Assembly (NCBI RefSeq): GCF_027244095.1
Contig: NC_069658.1
Location: 422,432,687-422,496,686 of the forward strand
Direction of reading: 5' to 3'
Source: Hemicordylus capensis
Taxonomy: Eukaryota; Chordata; Lepidosauria; Squamata; Cordylidae
DNA length: 64,000 bases
Shown: positions 12,226 through 22,400 of the stretch, in pieces
Layout: every line of letters starts with the position of its first letter
How positions within the stretch are numbered: position 1 is the first letter of the stretch
Notes under the pieces: model-generated
Told to the model about the DNA's origin: nothing
What the model saw: the letters and a program-made list of their open reading frames with translations, nothing else
Databases searched by the model: none
Translations under genes and position numbers: made by a program

Positions 12226-12258
<33 letters not shown>
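11994..12258 (+). repeat. tRNA-derived SINE with an L2-like tail
   Basis: The head AGCCAGCGTGGTGTAGTGG holds a polymerase III A-box-like block and GAGTTCAAATCC is the B box. The body has CTGGGTGACTCTGGGCCAGT and the tail GAAGAGCGGGATAGAAATGT followed by AATAA/AATAAT repeats, similar to the L2 3' end, which suggests L2 mobilisation. Inserted in the right arm of the foldback. Inverse copies are at 24425-24660 and 50655-50812. Confidence 0.8.
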
Positions 12259-12889
12259 TTGGGTGGTAGCCTCCACCCATTAGGCACTACCACCTCACCA
12301 CACTCTTCCACCCCAGATCCCACTTTATGCCCCAAATCTGCCTCAAAGACACTAAACCTTCAACAATTCACCAAAAATCAGCCCTTTGTCCAATTCCTCT
12401 GCTATTTGGGTGGTAGCCTCCACCCATTAGACACTTAACTTAAACTGAGTAGTACCTCACTGCCTTGTGGGTGGGAGTGGGGTGTAGTTGGCACATGGCA
12501 GTTGACAATTGGCACTGTCTAAAAGACAGTCAAAATGAATAGAAGAAATGAAGGTGTGTAATGAATCCTCATAAGGATTCATTGGGTGAAAGTTATTATA
12601 CACCAAAGAATCCGAACATTTTAAAAATAGTGACCACACATTTTGCTCCATAACTCCACTTCTGTAAGGGCTAGAGCTTAGCTTTTTTTAAAAAGTGAAA
12701 GCTAGGAATCTGGGGAAATTAATAGGACAGATCCAAAACCCAAATCGACTCGATTCGGATCAGCCGCGATTTGGATCCAAATCAAATTTGGGGTGATTCG
12801 GATGGGTCAGATTCGGATCCAAATCGAATCAGGGCTGTTTCTATTCGGTTAGAAATCAAAATACAGAAAATCCGAATTGCACATCCCTA

Positions 12890-14600
12890 CCCAGGAATGG
12901 CCTGCTGACCTGCCAACGTTATTTCTTCTATTCCCCACCACCACCGGAATCGCTGCCCCACATTCAATGAAAGCACCCCCTGTCTCCCCATCTCCAGGCA
13001 GATCCAAACACATTACCCAATCTCAGTACCAAAGCTGGCACACTTACTGCTGCAGCTCCTCAAACAGCCAAGCTGAATAGAGTGCAGCTCAGCCCTACAC
13101 CAAAGGCCAGCCACGCTGCTGGCTGCGCCGCCTTCTGCAGCCCTTCCCTTAAATAGCCCCCCAGAGTCCTTCCTCTCACAAAGGACCCTGGGTAGAACTG
13201 ATGTGATCAGTTAGTGCCTGCAGGTGGTAAGCATGGCACTTGAGGAAAGGGAGGATCCCAGTTAGGCAGCAGGACTGTGCTGGGCTGAGTTGGTCCGTCC
13301 AGCAAATGAAGGGTGAGGAGGGGCAACTCCAAGGCTTCCAGCTGTCCTTGTCAGCTGGGAGATATGTCAGATATGTCAGGGGAGCCCTCTATTTTAGGCC
13401 CTGGCTACTGGTGATACAATCCAAGATCCAGGGACCAAGCTCTTCTCTTTTCCCATAAGCGAGAGGATGGACAGGAGGTGCAGATGGACTCAGGAGTTGG
13501 CTGGTGGTAGAAATGCAGGTCCACAGAATGTACAGTCCAAAGCTAACTCATCTGTGGCCCATGGATCACCAGCACAAACTGTAGGGACACATGCATGGGT
13601 TTTTAAATTGATTTATTAAATGTATAGATCACTTTCCCACGTGCTATTCTTCACAGATGCATTGGGTCTCCACAGAAATTTGAATTGCAAACTTTGCTGC
13701 TTATCTCAAATACAGGCCAACTTTTAAAAAATGTAAATGGGTAAGAGGCATGTTTTATATCACTTCCTACAGCACTTAGTATATTGGCTCAGTGCTAGAG
13801 TCCCTAAGTATATATGCTATAAAATCCTAATTATCTGTATAATTATAATCTTTACTACCACCACTTTGAACATGAAACAAACTTCAAGTTGCTTCTGAAA
13901 AAGCAAAAGTGACATGATTGTCCAACAAAGTCCACATCTTTTACAGCTTTCTCCTCCTCCCCCCCCCCCATTAGATTCTGGATGTCTAAAAGTGAGATAA
14001 CGCTGAGAACAGGTCAGATTTTGCAGAGCATTCAGGTACTACCCACAGATTCATTTTTAACTCTGCAAAACATGTCACTGAGAACCAAACATTTAAATCT
14101 TTTCAGAAGCTTGTCTGCAAATTGAGATAAGACAAGAAAAACAAGAATTAAAAGAGGAAATTATTTACCTCTTCCCAAAATACACGTTTGTTTCTTTAAA
14201 CATGGGGGAGGACTTTACCCCTTTCTGGCCCATCCATTCTTCCCTTCAGATACTTTTCCCTAGCTGTTTTTTTCTCCCTCTGTTAAATTACTAGACTGGA
14301 AACAAAGTGTGTGAGCAGGTTGGGGGTGGTGTTCTTACAATAAATTCTTATTCTGAGAAGTTATCCCTCCCATCCAATCAGGAGTGCAGGGTCATGTGAA
14401 AAGTTGATTCCTCTCCAGAAGTACTCCATGTTTCTTCAATTGGGATGGAAAATAGGGAGAATATCCCAGAAACCCATGTATAACTCTAACTCCCATGTAT
14501 ATTGTCTATCATCTACAAAAGCGGATCCCATCAGATATGTGTCTAATGTATTTTTACCTACTCAACAACAGGAATTCATAGTTTGAAAATTCCTTTTCTG
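12890..14600. other. Intergenic DNA, nothing recognised
   Basis: Between the METTL7A and TMPRSS12 genes. No coding exon, RNA gene or clear repeat is seen apart from a short C-run near 13963. Short open frames here show no family resemblance. Confidence 0.5.
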
Positions 14601-14607
14601 TCCTGAG

Positions 14608-14842
14608 GAAGTAAGGTAAAGTGTGCCATCAAGTCAATTCTGACTCCTGGTGCCCACAGAGCCCTGTGGTTTTCTTTGGTAAAATACTGGAGACATTTAC
14701 TATTGCCTCCTCACGCGCAGTAGAAGATGCCTTTCAGCATCTTCATATATCACTGCTACCCAATATAGTACCAGCAGGGATTGGAACCAGCAACCTTCTG
14801 CTTGTTAGTCAAGCATTTCCCTGCTGCGCCACTTAAGGTGAT
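14608..14842 (-). repeat. Sauria-SINE-like tRNA SINE
   Basis: Read on the - strand it begins with a tRNA-like head (AAGTGGCGCAGCAGGGAAAT), has a B box GGTTCCAATCCC, a body with ATCTTCTACTGCGCG-like sequence, and ends with AGTCAGAATTGACTTGATGG, resembling the BovB LINE 3' end. A tail like this is a known feature of squamate Sauria SINEs. A 3' fragment of a second copy lies at 16078-16155. Confidence 0.72.
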
Positions 14843-15047
14843 CCTGAGGAAGTAGGGCATGTGATATCCTTCCGAATACACCACTGCAATTTCCAAGTAG
14901 AGTGTGCTTACAAAGCAATCAGAGAATCAAGCTTAGGAGGGAATAACTCTCTAAAGAAGCTTTTTGATGAAGGTTGTTCCTGCAGAAGTGAACAAATCTC
15001 TCTTATAATGCTTGGTGAAAGTGTGCGTGTCAATGTCCCTCTCTCAA

Positions 15048-15375
15048 GACGAGGTTGACTCTTAGTGACCACACAGAAAAATTCTCTCCAGGATGACCTG
15101 TCTTCAACTTGGCCTTTAAGGACTCTCAGTGGTGCATTCATTGCTGTTGTGATCGAGTCCATCCACTTTCCTTGCTGCTGGTTGTCCTCTTCTTCTCTTT
15201 CCTTCAACTTTTCCCAAAGTATGATATTTGAGCCTGGTCATATGTGCCTCAAGTGAAAATTCTGGATTTGTTCTATGATCCGTTTGTTTTTCTGGCTGTC
15301 CATGGTATCCTCAAAAGTCTTCTCCGGGACCAAAGTTCAAAAGCGTCAATACTTTTTGTATCTTGCTTCTTGAAA
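15048..15375 (-). repeat. RTE-BovB LINE 3' fragment
   Basis: Carries the end of the BovB ORF2: the counterpart of [29 protein letters not shown] and VVTKSQPRL, plus the 3' end. Compare the better copy at 24720-25170. Truncated at its 5' side and frameshifted. Confidence 0.75.
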
Positions 15376-15705
15376 ATTTTGTGTTCTGGGGATTTATTCA
15401 TTGTGTGGAAGTGAGGTAGCAGTTCCTCCTACCTTGCTTCCACACGGTGACTTCTCCCTCCTCCTACCTAGCTGTTTGCACCCACACAACTGAAAATTGG
15501 GAGCACACACAGCACCCAAACCTGGGTAGAACACAGTTTTCGCTTGTGCAGATGTTCTCTGTCAGGAGTATAGCTGGCTGAGGATGTCCTCTGATTGTGT
15601 GGATGTTCTCTGATCAGGAGTATAGCTGGCTGGGAAAGGCTGCTTGACTCTTTTCCATCCAGTAATTTTTCTTCCCAATATTGACCTTCCCAAATAATGT
15701 TCACT
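15376..15705. repeat. Degraded palindromic MITE related to 28674-28952
   Basis: Contains TGTGTGGAAG, CCTACCTTGCTTCCACAC and AACTGAAAATTGGGAGCAC-like blocks found in the cleaner MITE in the protease intron at 28674. The ends are not clear here. Confidence 0.45.
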
Positions 15706-17640
15706 TCACAGGGAGAACGCTATGGGGAAGCTGGGGGTATAAAAGCAGCTGAGGGAGAGCAATTTTGACACAAAAATAACTGAAGAGAAAGAGTTAATCC
15801 TTATTCCATTCAGACTACCAAGAGCTGCTTTGGATTTATTTTTTGTAGACTGAGAAAAGAATGAGGAACTCCACAAAATATGCTGTTTGTTCCTTAGCAA
15901 GTTGGTGAAGCTGATAAATTGCAAACAGTTGAGCTCTTCATTCCTACCCCACCCCACCCCCACAAGATCTTTACTGGAAGTAAGCAATAGATAAACCAAA
16001 CTTTATAATCTTTCAAAAATAGGAACCCTGTTCAGGCACTAATGTTGTACGTGCGTTTAGGCGCCTGTAAACCCCTCCTCTATTCTACCAAAGAAAACCA
16101 CAGGGCTCTGGGGGTGCCAGGAGTTGAAATCAACTTGATGGAGCACTTTACCTTTACACAGCTACATGTTTCTATGTGAAAGTCTGTACATGCATTCATT
16201 TTAAAAATGAACCTGGGTGAAATAGGTTCACTTAGATAGGAAAGTGAACTGCTGTATGCGCATTCAGTACATGATGTGTGAATGACTTCATGTGTAATAG
16301 ATTATATATCTGTTCTTGAGTGAATAGGCTATAAACTTCAAAAGGGATGGCAACAACTTCTTAGCTCTGAACTTCAAAGAAACAAAAATACTGATGTCTC
16401 TGCATCCAAGTAGGAATGGCAACGGTACTCTTCCTATTCCTCCATCTCTGTCTCCAGCTGCTAGCCCTGTCCATATATGTGCTATTATGCCTGGACATGT
16501 GGGAGCCCTTCTGTTAAAAGATATTCTTCCCCATCTTCATGGAGATATTTGCTACCAGTTACAATCAGAAAATGTTAAAACAAGTATTGTTCCGTACCTT
16601 GCTGGATTTGCAGAACTCAGGGGAACTGAGACTAGTGGAGACAGGCACAGGCACAATGTGGAAATGTTGTTGTAATATGTCCAGCCAGTAGGTGGCACTA
16701 GCATTTGCTAGTGGTGATCTTAATTAGGGGCAGAATCCCTTCCTTCTTCCTGCCTGTACCTTTGTTGAACTGGTCTCCCTGTTACACACTAAAGTAGTCT
16801 TAGCCAATAATGGCTGCATTCCTCGAGCTCTCATGACAGGCATCAGCTCCATCTTCCAGTTCTTTCCACACGACAGAGTCATCTGTACAGATCCCAATCT
16901 CCACTTTCAGTGGAGCCTAATCAAAACCATGGCCCAGAACCAGCACCTCCAGTCTGACCACTTTATACCGTAGTAGACTGAGCAGAGGACACAAGTTAGA
17001 TAACTAAAGCCTCTGTGGATGTTGTAGTGTTCACTTCAGTACTGTGCTCAGAGCAGAACATGGAAAGTGTTTTGAGAGAAGTCTGAAGAATACTCAAACC
17101 TATATGTATTTGAGGGAAGAGGTGGTAGGGGAGAAATGTCACTCCAAGAGAACCTACTCCAAATATATGTGAGTGCAGAACTGTGGTTTTAAGGAGAAAT
17201 GCTGGGGACCAGGCAGACAGGTGACGCAGTTGTGAGGGAAGAGAAGCCAAGGCTGGAGGATGAGTGCAACATAATAAGCTATTCTAAGCAGAATAGCTCA
17301 CATACTGTGCAGCAAGTTGCCAAAGTGGAAGGCATGCTTGCCGCTTCAAGTGTCCTTTAAACTCTGTTGGCTAAGCTTGCGACGGCAGGGAGGCTCCATG
17401 CCTACTAAGGAGTGCACCCTTGCACTCCCACTGCTACCCTCATTATTCTCAATGGAAGTCGCAGTGGGAGTGGAAGGACACACTCTTTAGTAGGCACAGA
17501 GCTGCTCCATCATCGCAAGCCACGCCATCGAGGTGTAAAGTGCCATGGAAGCAGCAGGCACGCTTGTCACTTAGACAGGCGACTCACTGTGTGGTATGTC
17601 AGCCGCTTTCCGTAAGCTTCTTCAAGTGCTAGCAGGTGAG
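15706..17640. other. Intergenic DNA downstream of TMPRSS12 unit A
   Basis: No gene seen. It includes a Sauria-SINE 3' fragment at 16078-16155 (CCACAGGGCTCTGGGGGTGC then GAAATCAACTTGATGG). The rest shows no recognisable motif. Confidence 0.5.
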
Positions 17641-17944
17641 ACAGCTTTCAGGTGATGGGCACACCAAATCTAGTTATCTGGTGCCAACAACCAACATAGG
17701 ATTATTCCAAGCTTTGTGCCAATTCTGGCAACAATCAACTACTAACAGAGCCAACATGGAGCAAAATACAGCATAACTCCCCCCACCCCTGCTTTTCTAA
17801 CAGTCTTTATTCTTTCATTTTCTGTTGATTCATACAATGAGCAGTGCGCATATTTGCAGGTTCAAATTTGTTCATGAACGGATGCATATTAATGTGTAAT
17901 GCCAAACTACAGCTTGGCATTATATGAATGAAACTTTTTCATGC

Positions 17945-18275
17945 ATGGGGAGGAGAACTGGTCTTGTGGCAGCAAGCATGGATTGCACCCTTTTCTAAGC
18001 AGGGTCTGCCCTGGTCTGCATTTGGATGGGGGACTACATGTGAACCCTGCCAGCTGTAAGATATACCCTTCAGGGGATGGGGCTGAAGCACACTGGTAGA
18101 GCATCTGCTTGCATACAAAAGTCCCAGGTTCACTCCCTGGCATCTCCAAGTAGGGCTGAGAAAGACTCCTACCTGAAATCTTGCAATGCCACTGCCAGCC
18201 AGTGTAAACAATATTGAGTTAGATGGACCAATGGTCTGACTCAGTATAAGGCAGCTTCCTATGTTCCTATGTGCC
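17945..18275 (+). repeat. Chimeric 5S-rRNA/tRNA SINE, fullest copy
   Basis: The head TCTAAGCAGGGTCTGCCCTG followed by TTTGGATGGGGGACTA matches the 5S rRNA internal promoter region (AAGCAGGGTCGGGCCTGG, GGATGGGAGACC). A second, tRNA-like module follows with CTGGTAGAGCATCTGC and B box GGTTCACTCC near 18128. The tail ends GGCAGCTTCCTATGTTCC. Other copies: 50380-50655, tail only at 4978-5108, head only at 58990-59110. Confidence 0.75.
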
Positions 18276-19099
18276 TTCTTTATCCTTCTTCACACACTCT
18301 GCTTTAATAAGTTAATGGTCTTGATTCAAGACCTGATCTGGAGACTCATGCAAATATGCTGTGTTTATTGCTAATGGAGAACTAGCAGAAAAAGTCATTA
18401 TTAAGATAACATTTTCCAAAACCTGAAGCCCCAAACACTGTGGAACTACTTATGGGTAAATGCTTATAAGGACTGAAGCCTAAAAAATTAACATTTATTT
18501 ATAGGCACGCACACGTTTTCTCTAGGGCATGATCCATTTGGATTGAGGAATTGAATAAATCTTTTATTAGGATGTTTAAACATGGTATCTGTATTCAGAT
18601 ACAGAACACATTTTATTTTAAAAACCAGAAGAATACGGCAACCTTTGGTATTTGTTAAGTACATTGTCCCTCTATATTTCAGAATACAGAAGTTCCATTC
18701 TTGGAATATTATCATTTGAATGGTGTACATTATCAGTCCTCTACCTTGATAAAAAACACATTATATGCTAAATTACTGTTGCATGCTCTGTCCCACTTTG
18801 AACAATAGTATTAGTATCAAATTGTGTATAGTCTATAAAATATAACTGTAACTGAACATTGCCCCTTGGGCTTACATTTTTTAAAGTTACACATTAAATA
18901 TATATTTGAACCGGGGTGGGGTGGGAATAACAGGTTGCACATACCTAAGGGTCTTGCAACCTTCAGGTACATAGTTTCAGGAGGCACAAGCAGCTGTAGA
19001 GAAAAGTGAAGGGATTGCCAAAAATCACCCCTTCTCCCTGATACAACAGAAAACCCTGGGATGTCACTGCAATGGTAAATTGGAGGTGAGTCGATGAAT

Positions 19100-19105
19100 T
19101 TTATT
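19100..19105 (-). terminator. Poly(A) signal of TMPRSS12-A
   Basis: AATAAA on the - strand 90 bases past the stop codon. At the matching place unit B has AATAAG (46207-46202) and unit M has lost the motif. Confidence 0.65.
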
Positions 19106-19194
19106 CAGGATAGACTTGCTCAAAACAAGAAAATACCATGTGTGTAAAAACAATCTGAGATAATTCTAATACAATGGAGGGACAGTTTGCATCT

Positions 19195-19437
19195 TCATTC
19201 AACTAGATGCAAGGTTACCTGTCCCATTATCAAAAAGAAAAGAAAAAATGGAATGTCTGCAGTATTTTCTTTCTGAGATGAAATACATGACTCTATCCAA
19301 CTTTTGTAGTGAGATGTACGTACATAGATTCCTGGACGTTTGGGTAGGCCACAGCCAACGCCAAAGCTAGTGATTCCTATCAGATAATACTTGGAGACAT
19401 CTGGGAAATAGCACATCAGAGGTCCACCACTGTCTCC
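19195..19437 (-). CDS. TMPRSS12: TMPRSS12-A exon 5: catalytic Ser and C-terminus
   Basis: Acceptor TATTCCAG (19440-19438), then [36 protein letters not shown] and W at the end of the protease fold (SWIESC). The tail [19 protein letters not shown] is hydrophobic and may anchor the protein in a membrane. Stop TGA at 19197-19195. Confidence 0.93.
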   Translation of the reverse strand, partial: GDSGGPLMCYFPDVSKYYLIGITSFGVGCGLPKRPGIYVRTSHYKSWIESCISSQKENTADIPFFLFFLIMGQVTLHLVE

Positions 19438-22400
19438 CTGGAATATGAAAAATAAAGACAGACAATACTACTACCCTGAACAAATACCAGAACTATTCTG
19501 AAGTCTGAGGGATCCATTATGTCTGAGTTATATGTCTCATGAATATTCAAAGGAAAATATGGCAGTTGTTCACATGACTGGGCAGGCGGGGTGGCGGGAA
19601 AGGCTGGTTGAACTCACCTTCCCCCTCAGACGAGTGCTCTGGATCATTTTGGTGTGCAAGCCGCTCACCCATACAACCTGCACTGCTGGGAGCAGCGTGG
19701 ATGACTATCTGCGCTACTCCCAGCAGCGCAGAGCAACAGAGGCCGGGACTTGTTTTCCCAGCCTCCTCATATCCCACAGAGTTACCATGCAATGACTGTG
19801 GTGCCTTGTGGGATCCCCCGTCAGACACCCATCTCTGTGGAACCGAGGAGTCAAGGAGACACACAAACCTGGCAGCCGAGTTAAGGGAGCGCTTGCTCCC
19901 GTAACCCTGGTGAAGAGCCAGGCTTGGGAGCAGGGTTAGGCTGGGCAGGAGCTCAGGAATCCATGTGGCATGGATGCTCGGCTGCCAGGTTTGGCTGCCA
20001 GGGTGGGAATATCAGGTTGCACATACCTAAGGGTCTTGCAACCTTCAGGTACATAGTTTCAGGAGGCACAAGCAGCTGTAGAGAAAAGTGAAGGGATTGC
20101 CAAAAATCACCCCTTCTCCCTGATACAACAGAAAACCTTGGGATGTCACTGCAGTGGCTGCCAGGTTTGTGTGTCTCCTTGACTCCTCGGTTCCACAGAG
20201 ATGGGTGTCTGACGGGGGGATCCCACAAGGCACCACAGTCATTGCATGGTAACTCTGTGGCATGTCACACAAGCAGCCTAGCCCAGGCTAGGCTGCTCTA
20301 GCCTAGGATAGCCTGGTGTTGAGAACAGTCTCACTATTTTTGTGGCAACAACAACAAAATCTACAAAGCTTCAAAAGTGGAGATCATACTTGGGGTGTAC
20401 TGCACTACCTACAAATAAGTCACTTACCAAATCGGATCATGGGAACTCTCAGAACTCCAGCTTCAGACTCAGTAAGCTTACCCTAAAATTATGCTATAGA
20501 ACCAAGGGTGTGTGATGATCCATCCGATGTTAGTTCTCAAAAAAAGGCATCATTCATTCATTCATTCATTCTGTTTGTCAAATTTGTACACTGCCCCAAA
20601 CTTTCATCTCTGGGTAGTTAACAATAACATAAAACAAGCTAAAACATACACAAAAATCTTAAAACAATTGAGACAATCTAAAAGTCAAAACAGATTTAAA
20701 CTTAAAATTTAAAAAGCTCAAAAAGCTTAGGTGAAGAGGTGGGTTTTAAAGTTCTTTTTAAAAATTGTCAGAGATGAGGAGGATCATATTTCAGTAGGGA
20801 GAGCATTCTACAGTATCGGGGCAGCAATCCCCATTGTGGGTTGGGGTTGAAGGCCCATCCCCATGTGGCCACCAGCCAAGCTGGTGGCAACAGGAGACAA
20901 AGCTCTCCAGATGACCTCAGTGGGCAGTGGGGCTCATAATGAAGAAGAGGTTCACTTAAATACCCAGGGTCTGAGCCATTTAGGGCTTTATAGGTTATAA
21001 CCAGCACTTTGTAATTTGCCCAGAAACCTATTGGCAGCCAGTGTAGCTCTATTAGCAAAGGAGTGAGATGGTGTTTTTTTGTATGGTGTCCCTCAGGGTT
21101 CCATATTGTCTCCGATGTTGTTTAACATCTACATAAAACTGCTGGGAGAGATGATATGGGGATTTGGTGCAGGGTGTTATCGGTACACTGATGACACTCA
21201 AATCTATTTCTCCATGTCAGCATCATTGGGAGAAGGCACAACCACCCTAAATGACTGCCTGGAGTCAGTAATGGACTGGATGAGGGATAACAAACTGAAG
21301 CTTAATCCAGGTAAGATGAAGGTACTTATTGTGTGGGGTCGGAACTTGGGAGATGAGTTTGGTTTGCCTGTTCTGGATGACCTCAAAACAGTGGTACATA
21401 CAGGTGAAACTAGAAAAATTAGAATATCGTGCAAAAGTTCATTAATTTCAGTAATGCAAATTAAAAGGTGAAACTGATATATGAGATAGATACATTACAT
21501 GCAAAGCGAGTAAGTCAAGCCTTAATTTGTTATAATTGTGATGATAATGGCGTACAGCTCATGAGAACCCCAAATCCACAATCCCAGAAAATTAGATTAC
21601 ATGAAACTAATAAAAAAAGGATTGTAAATAGAACAATATCGGACCTCTGAAAAGTATAAGCATGCATATGTATTCAGTACTTGGTTTGGGCCCCTTTTGC
21701 AGCAATTACTGCCTCAATGCGGCGTGGCATGGATGCTATCAGCCTGTGGCATTGCTGAGGTGTTATGGAAGACCAGGATGCTTCAATAGCAGCCTTCAGC
21801 TCTTCTGCATTGTTTGGTCTCATGTCTCTCATCCTTCTCTTGGCAATGCCCCATAGATTCTCTATGGGGTTCAGGTCAGGCGAGTTTGCTGGCCAATCAA
21901 GCACAGTAATCCCATGGTCACTGAACCAGGTTTTGGTACTTTTGGCAGTGTGGGCAGGTGCCAAGTCCTGCTGGAAAATGAAGTCAGCATCCCCATACAG
22001 CTCGTCTGCGGAAGGAAGCATGAAGTGCTCCAAAATCTCCTGATAGACGGCTGCGTTGACCCTGGACTTAATGAAGCACAGTGGACCAACACCAGCAGAT
22101 GACATGGCTCCCCAAATCAACACAGGCTGTGGAAACTTCACACTGGACTTCAAGCATCTTGCATTGTGTGCCTCTCCATTCTTCCTCCAGACTCTGGGTC
22201 CTTGGTTTCCAAATGAGATGCAAAAGTTGCTCTCATCAGAAAAGAGGACTTTGGACCACTGAGCAACAGACCAGTTCTTTTTTTCTTGAGCCCAGGTAAG
22301 ATGCTTCTGACGTTGTTTGTTGTTCAGGAGCGGCTTGACAAGAGGAATACGACATTTGAAGCCCATGTCCAGGATCCGTGTGTGTGTGGTGACTCTTGAT

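Larger units (their letters stand above)
10770..12889. mobile_element. Large hAT-type foldback element with nested SINEs
   Basis: A long inverted repeat with its centre near 11460-11490. The left arm (about 10900-11455) reappears inverted across 11490-12700, for instance the block ending TTATGGAGCAAAATGTGTGG at 10967 and its complement near 12640. The right terminus is TAGGGATGTGCAATTCGG read inward from 12889, the end shared by other hAT foldbacks here. The left terminus is eroded. The right arm is longer, because a roughly 200-bp block starting CACTAAACCTTCAAC-like is present three times and two SINEs were inserted (11820-11935, 11994-12258). No transposase; mobilisation would need a partner. 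Confidence 0.75.
17640..19190 (-). other. Unit A 3' flank, shared by all three protease units
   Basis: This flank aligns by eye with 34530-37226 (unit M) and, in its later part, with 45540-46270 (unit B). Shared blocks include CCAAGCTTTGTGCCAATTC, GCTTGGCATTA, TTTAATAAGTTAATGGTCT and ATTATCATTTGAATGGT-like sequence. It shows that the duplicated unit extended at least 1.5 kb past the stop codon. Only A carries the 5S/tRNA SINE at 17950-18275, so that SINE arrived after duplication. Confidence 0.8.

Noticed and set aside
18000-18145. Genuine 5S rRNA or tRNA gene
   Set aside because: Only the internal promoter parts are present, they are fused with a SINE tail, and the unit recurs in truncated forms; no full 5S or cloverleaf.
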